Shown here: in pieces, positions 21,736 to 25,675 of the stretch | How positions within the stretch are numbered: the stretch's first letter is position 1 | How the letters are laid out: every line of letters starts with the position of its first letter | Source: JAPXSY01 sp033812795 | Lineage (GTDB): Bacteria > Verrucomicrobiota > Kiritimatiellia > RFP12 > UBA1067 | NCBI GenBank assembly: GCA_033812795.1 | Contig: JAPXSY010000044.1 | Coordinates: forward strand, 1-25,675 | DNA: 25,675 nucleotides | Reading direction: 5' to 3' | Translations under genes and position numbers: made by a program | The notes under the pieces: generated by a model | Database searches by the model: none | What the model was told of the DNA's origin: nothing | Seen by the model: only the letters and a program-made list of their open reading frames with translations

Positions 21736-24474
21736 TCAGAAAACTTTGCCTTTAAACTTCTCCAGCCACGCTGCGAGCGGTGTCTGCCACGCATCTTTCT
21801 TGCCGACAAAAAGCGGCACGCGTTTCGCCCCGACAGCCATTTTCGAAGCCTGCGCATCCGCCCCGTCGATGAGAATCACAAAATCCGCATCATGGCCCCC
21901 CGCTACGGTGGCCGCAGCCGCACCGGTTGCTCCCTGCCCCATCACACCCACGGCGTCGGTCTTCACCTGCCACTCCGCCGCGCGGCCGCGGATCGCCGCC
22001 AGCGCGCCCTTCACCTTCTCGGCACTCCCCTCCACCGGTTTTTCGTCCTTCGCCAGCACAAAGGCGTGGACGTCCTGCCCGTTCAGCCACGTGATCAGCT
22101 CACCCGCATCCGCGTCCTTCATGCCGAGGATCAGTACCGCGGGCGCGGGCTGCTGCGTTCCCGGAAGCAGATGCGCCACCACAGGCGAGGCGCCGGCCTT
22201 GGCCGGCTTCTGCCCCTGCGCCGGCTTGGCGCTCTTTACGGCTTTCGCTTTTTTCTTCCGCACGACCTTCACCGGCTCATAGTTCACCAGACTCCGGTCC
22301 AGAATCGCCGCTGGCCCGTCGTACAGGGGAATGTTCGTGAACGTCACCGTGCCACCCTCCGCCTTCATCTGTTCCGGCACGATCGCATACACCACGCCTG
22401 TGATCAGGTCCACCCACACCGGATCCTTGAAGTGACCGCCCTTGACCGCGACTTGGACGGGAAGGATCTCTGAGCCGTTGCCGGGAATCTCGGTGCCGTC
22501 CCAAAGCGCGATCACGTCCAGACCGCTCTTCTTATCGCGGAACGCGAATTTCGAGATCCGCCGCTCCGTGCCCGTCACCGTCACCTCACGTTCCGGCGTG
22601 AGCGTCAGCGCATCGTTGAAGAGCGTGACCACGTTCTGCACCGTGTAGTAGGCCGACTTCACCTTGATGAGAGAGTTGTCAGGGTTTGTCTTGAGCAGTC
22701 CGTACCGTGAGATGAAATCCTTGTGGTAGGAGAGGTCCGAGATGGTGAACACGGACGACTCGATGCCGCACCCGACATCGCACAGCATCCGCCGCGCGTT
22801 CCACTTGGCGTGGGAATACTCGGTCCAGTCAATGCCGGAAAGCGCGTACTGCACCTCCTCCGAGGCGCAGCCCGCCTCGCCTTGCCACGGCCTGATCGAC
22901 GGCGCGACGCACTTCAGCATCGCGTTGAACTGCCCCATCCGTTCGCACAAGCGGTCCGGGTTGCCGCTGTACCCGTGATAGACGGCCCAATGGAACAGAT
23001 CCAACTTGCCGCGCTCCTTGATCATCGTCAGCATCGTTTCCATCGACTCCACACCCAGCCCGGCCAGCACGAAGGCGCCCACCTTGGCCTTCGGATTGAT
23101 CCGCTTGATGATCTCAGCCGTACGGATGTTGTTCTCGACGATCCGCTCCGGCGTGTTGAAATCCCGTTTCAGATTCGGCTCGTTATACATCATCCACTCG
23201 TTCACGCCCTTGGCCGAATAACGGCGCGCCATGGCCTCGACCCATTTGTCCCACGCCGCCAGCGTCTCCTCGCCGGAAGGCAGATGCCCGCCCGGCCCCG
23301 TCGCGCCGTTGGGCTCGTAGAGCCGGTTGTTGTAGGAGGTCTCCAGGCATACCTCCAGCCCCAGGCTGATCGCATCATCCACAATGTGGTCGAGCCATGC
23401 GAAATTATAGACGCCCTTCACTTTTTCGGTCCGGTTCCATCCGCCCTGCAGCCGGATGCGCTTGATGCCCAACGGCACCAGATACTCGCGGTAGGCGTCC
23501 CAGTCCGCCAAATTCCGGTCCAGCGTCTCGCAGCCCAGCGACCACATCGTCGTCTCGATCTCCGGAACGCTCTTGGGGATCAGCGTGCCGAGTTTCTTCA
23601 AGTCGGGCTTTAGCGCCGACTGTACGCGCGAGTGCGTCTGATCCAGCAGCGGGACGTAGGCGACCCGTAGCTTCATCTCCGAGAAAAAGCGCTCGGGCCG
23701 CAGGAACTGTTCAGGGTGCAGCGCTTCGGGCGACAACCTCACTTCGTCCAGCCACCCGTCCAGCCCGCGGCCGATCACCAGATCGCTGTCGTCGTACACC
23801 AGCGTTCCCTTCGTGATGCCTTTGCCGCACAGCTGATAGTCCACATATAAACCGACCTTCCGCGATGCCTCCTCGAAGGTCAACGCCACATGGTGCCACT
23901 GCCCGTCGTTCAACGAACTCGAGACGCCGAAGCACTGGTTGAAGCCGTTTCCGCTCCCGGCACCCGGCTGCGTGTCGAAGCGCGCACTCAACGTGCCGCC
24001 GGGCGTGACCGAGAGCGCCCAACTCGCGCCCGTCTGCCCGTTACGCCGCTTGCTCACGACCAGCGCGTGGCGCGTGGTCAGCCGGGCCACCTTTACGAAA
24101 GCCTCCATCGTGAAACTGGCGGACTTCACCGCCGCCTCTTTGCCGGATACCACGACTTCCCCGCCAACCGGCGAACCGTTTCCCGTCACCTCCCCCGCGC
24201 GGAACCGCAGGGACACTCCGTTGGTCGGCGCGGCCAATGTAGCCGTTGCCCCGTCCCAAAGCACCTTATGCGGCACTTCCGCATCAAAAACCGGCGGCGT
24301 CCCCTTTTCGAAAACCCCCGCCTTCCCCGCTAACACCTGCGCGTTCGCCGCCGACGCCACCGAACCCGCTGTCTCACCGGACTTCCCCTCCTCGAACCGC
24401 CAGAAGCCCGCAGGCCCGGCACAGACCGTGCCCGCCGTCAACACGGCCATCATTCCGCATACCCTTTTCAACAT
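21736..24474 (-). CDS. Secreted multidomain glycosidase: LamG-like + clan-A (GH39-like) barrel + degenerate esterase-like domain
   Basis: A 912-residue exported enzyme candidate. The signal peptide (MLKRVCGMMAVLTAGTVCAG) leads into a concanavalin A-like LamG domain (residues ~22-250, FWRFEEGKSGE to GWLDEVRLSPEAL), probably for sugar binding. A TIM barrel follows (~300-610): IKRIRLQGGWNRTE, then NEWMMYNEP with the likely acid/base Glu432 and WQGEAGC with the likely nucleophile Glu533, the layout of retaining clan-A enzymes such as GH39. A beta-sandwich (~615-725) and a Lys/Ala/Pro linker (~735-760) lead to an alpha/beta-hydrolase-like end domain (~763-912). There the expected nucleophile elbow G-x-S-x-G-G reads GQGATG, so Ser is replaced by Gly848 and the domain is probably inactive. 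ATG at 24474 has AAGGGGG at proper spacing. Substrate unknown. The next gene (24627) encodes a related enzyme on the same strand. Confidence 0.78.
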   Translation of the reverse strand: MLKRVCGMMAVLTAGTVCAGPAGFWRFEEGKSGETAGSVASAANAQVLAGKAGVFEKGTPPVFDAEVPHKVLWDGATATLAAPTNGVSLRFRAGEVTGNGSPVGGEVVVSGKEAAVKSASFTMEAFVKVARLTTRHALVVSKRRNGQTGASWALSVTPGGTLSARFDTQPGAGSGNGFNQCFGVSSSLNDGQWHHVALTFEEASRKVGLYVDYQLCGKGITKGTLVYDDSDLVIGRGLDGWLDEVRLSPEALHPEQFLRPERFFSEMKLRVAYVPLLDQTHSRVQSALKPDLKKLGTLIPKSVPEIETTMWSLGCETLDRNLADWDAYREYLVPLGIKRIRLQGGWNRTEKVKGVYNFAWLDHIVDDAISLGLEVCLETSYNNRLYEPNGATGPGGHLPSGEETLAAWDKWVEAMARRYSAKGVNEWMMYNEPNLKRDFNTPERIVENNIRTAEIIKRINPKAKVGAFVLAGLGVESMETMLTMIKERGKLDLFHWAVYHGYSGNPDRLCERMGQFNAMLKCVAPSIRPWQGEAGCASEEVQYALSGIDWTEYSHAKWNARRMLCDVGCGIESSVFTISDLSYHKDFISRYGLLKTNPDNSLIKVKSAYYTVQNVVTLFNDALTLTPEREVTVTGTERRISKFAFRDKKSGLDVIALWDGTEIPGNGSEILPVQVAVKGGHFKDPVWVDLITGVVYAIVPEQMKAEGGTVTFTNIPLYDGPAAILDRSLVNYEPVKVVRKKKAKAVKSAKPAQGQKPAKAGASPVVAHLLPGTQQPAPAVLILGMKDADAGELITWLNGQDVHAFVLAKDEKPVEGSAEKVKGALAAIRGRAAEWQVKTDAVGVMGQGATGAAAATVAGGHDADFVILIDGADAQASKMAVGAKRVPLFVGKKDAWQTPLAAWLEKFKGKVF

Positions 24475-24563
24475 ATCCGCCCCCTTTTTACCTCGCCGAC
24501 AATGAATCCGGATTCCTGTTGCCAACACTGTACACGAATCGCGGTCATTTGAATACACACGGT

Positions 24564-24592
24564 TGCGCAAAAAAGAACGTCCTTTTTGCGCA
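24564..24592. other. Perfect 10-bp hairpin between the two glycosidase genes
   Basis: TGCGCAAAAA (24564-24573) pairs with TTTTTGCGCA (24583-24592) around a 9-base loop. It lies 34 bases beyond the stop of the upstream (minus-strand) glycosidase. The T-run is inside the stem, not after it, so it may terminate or process the transcript. Confidence 0.45.
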
Positions 24593-24626
24593 CAGACTGG
24601 TGTGGCCCAAGAAGGAGGAACCCCGT

Positions 24627-25675
24627 CTATTTTGAAATCGGCTCGACCAGCAGCAGCGAAACCGCATACGGCTCCAACAGGAACCGCCGCGTCACCTCAG
24701 CCCCCCGGCCGTCCGCTTCCTCCACCGATTCAAGGTGCGCGGGTTTCGACAGATCCGCGTACGCGTTGCTGTGGCGGGAGTCTGACAGATAACGCCGCGC
24801 GCGCCACCCCGCAGCCAGTTTCGCCTCCAGCCCGGCCACCTTCAGCTCCACCTCGCACGGCATCAGCTGGTGATTCCAGAAAAGAACCGACACGCCGCCC
24901 TCGTCCGCGGCACCCATCGCGCCGAGACCGCCCCCGTCCTCCCGTAATCCCGTGGATTCGGTCTGGACCTCGTTCCGCTTCTGCATGCCCCAGCACTTGA
25001 CCGCCATCCCGAAGGGCGCCATGCGCAACGTGCCGTCCGATGCGTAGAAAAACTGCGTTAGCGCCGTCTGGTTCGGGCTGTGGAACGTCACCCACGGCAA
25101 CACATGCAGCTTCCGGTTCTTGCGGGAGAAGTATTGAAAAGCCGTCACGCACGTGGCCTGCAACCGGTTCAGATCCCGCGCCACAGGAAGCACTTTCCGG
25201 GGTAACCCCGTGAACCCCATCTCGCCCCAGAACATCGGGATGTCGCTCGCGATGCGGTGCGAATCCAGCAGATCCGTCATCAGCTTCTCAAACCCGGCGG
25301 CCTCGCTCCATTTTTGGTTGTCGTAATAGTGGTAGCTGAGGAAATCAAGACGCTTGTCGGGGGCGGGATCCGCCGCATAGAGCGCCACGAACTCGCGCAG
25401 GTGCCGGTCCGGCGGAGTGCCGGTGGTGGCGGGCCCGCCCACCAGCAGCGGCAGCGCGGGTTTCATCTCCGCGTTCAGTTCGTTGACCGCCTGATACATA
25501 GCGCGGTAGAACCCGTAATACGCATCCGTGTTCAGATTCCCGAAGTCGCCCGCGTGGAACTCGTTCAGCGCCTCGATGTAGCGCAGGTTCGGGCAGATCG
25601 TCTTGTAGCGACGGAGCGCGGTTTTGCAGACCTCCTTCCACTGCGCCATCGTCATGCGCCCCTCCACCACATGGC
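24627..25675 (-). CDS. Clan-A (GH39-like) glycoside hydrolase, 5' end outside the window
   Basis: The C-terminal ~349 residues of a TIM-barrel glycosidase are visible. IEALNEFHAGDFG carries a likely acid/base Glu (NEF, early in the fragment), LDFLSYHYYDNQKW is a later barrel strand, and MFWGEMGFTGLP carries a likely nucleophile Glu (WGE). A beta-sandwich from about residue 230 (VSVLFWNHQLMPCEVELKVAG onward) closes the protein. These features match GH39 and related clan-A enzymes, but the family cannot be fixed without the missing N-terminus. Reading continues in frame past the window edge (His, Val, Val, Glu before Gly-Arg-Met), so GTG/ATG codons near 25657-25670 are not the start. It is on the same strand as the 912-residue glycosidase, separated by 152 bases with a hairpin; the two probably work on the same polysaccharide. 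Confidence 0.75.
   Translation of the reverse strand, partial: HVVEGRMTMAQWKEVCKTALRRYKTICPNLRYIEALNEFHAGDFGNLNTDAYYGFYRAMYQAVNELNAEMKPALPLLVGGPATTGTPPDRHLREFVALYAADPAPDKRLDFLSYHYYDNQKWSEAAGFEKLMTDLLDSHRIASDIPMFWGEMGFTGLPRKVLPVARDLNRLQATCVTAFQYFSRKNRKLHVLPWVTFHSPNQTALTQFFYASDGTLRMAPFGMAVKCWGMQKRNEVQTESTGLREDGGGLGAMGAADEGGVSVLFWNHQLMPCEVELKVAGLEAKLAAGWRARRYLSDSRHSNAYADLSKPAHLESVEEADGRGAEVTRRFLLEPYAVSLLLVEPISK

Noticed and set aside
25657..25670. Start codon of the last glycosidase gene
   Set aside because: In-frame coding continues to the window edge, no ribosome site precedes these codons, and the barrel would lack its first strands.

Overview
The window is GC-rich bacterial DNA with densely packed genes and recognisable sigma70-type promoters. 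The gene content suggests a Gram-negative, oxygen-avoiding bacterium: an LpxC-type deacetylase implies lipid A, and an anaerobic glycyl-radical ribonucleotide reductase with its activase supplies deoxynucleotides. Large secreted glycoside hydrolases, a nucleoside:H+ symporter-type transporter, a GT-C/TPR giant and unusual dispersed intergenic repeats together fit a saccharolytic member of the PVC superphylum (Kiritimatiellota or Lentisphaerota-like). That placement is inference; no rRNA or other taxonomic marker is present.

Layout. 1-538: 5' part of dprA (minus), diverging from a secreted alpha/alpha-toroid protein of unknown specificity (831-2474, plus). 2475-2869: noncoding, with hairpins, a 16-bp tandem repeat, the first copy of a composite repeat, a terminator and a strong promoter. 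2870-4099: nucleoside/sugar-type MFS transporter, convergent with dut (4141-4569). 4759-5566: two-gene small heat-shock operon (minus). Its promoter region is shared with the divergent nrdD-nrdG-CPBP protease-rarA cluster (5971-11032, plus). A pair of NrdR boxes 31 bp apart brackets the predicted nrdD promoter. 11033-11893: a noncoding gap with five copies of the composite repeat. 11894-16516: a tight minus-strand operon in the order comEC, murC-type ligase, thioredoxin-like lipoprotein, lpxC-type deacetylase. 16517-16905: divergent gap with an inverted, degenerate repeat copy. 16906-18330: NCS1-type permease, convergent with a 1080-residue membrane GT-C/TPR protein (18374-21616). 21736-25675: two clan-A-like glycosidase genes (minus), the second cut by the window edge.

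How the genes fit together. dprA and comEC are both competence genes, so DNA uptake is plausible. comEC sits with peptidoglycan and lipid A genes, which suggests an envelope operon. dut, nrdD and nrdG all serve dNTP supply, and rarA, at the end of the nrdDG run, serves replication-fork maintenance. The glycosidases and transporters point to polysaccharide use.

The least explained signal is the composite repeat: a GATNNC hexamer array, an invariant 15-mer GATTTGGATGAAACC, then a GAAACC-type array. It occurs six times in full plus once in degenerate inverted form, always between genes. I found no evidence of a new defence or mobile system.
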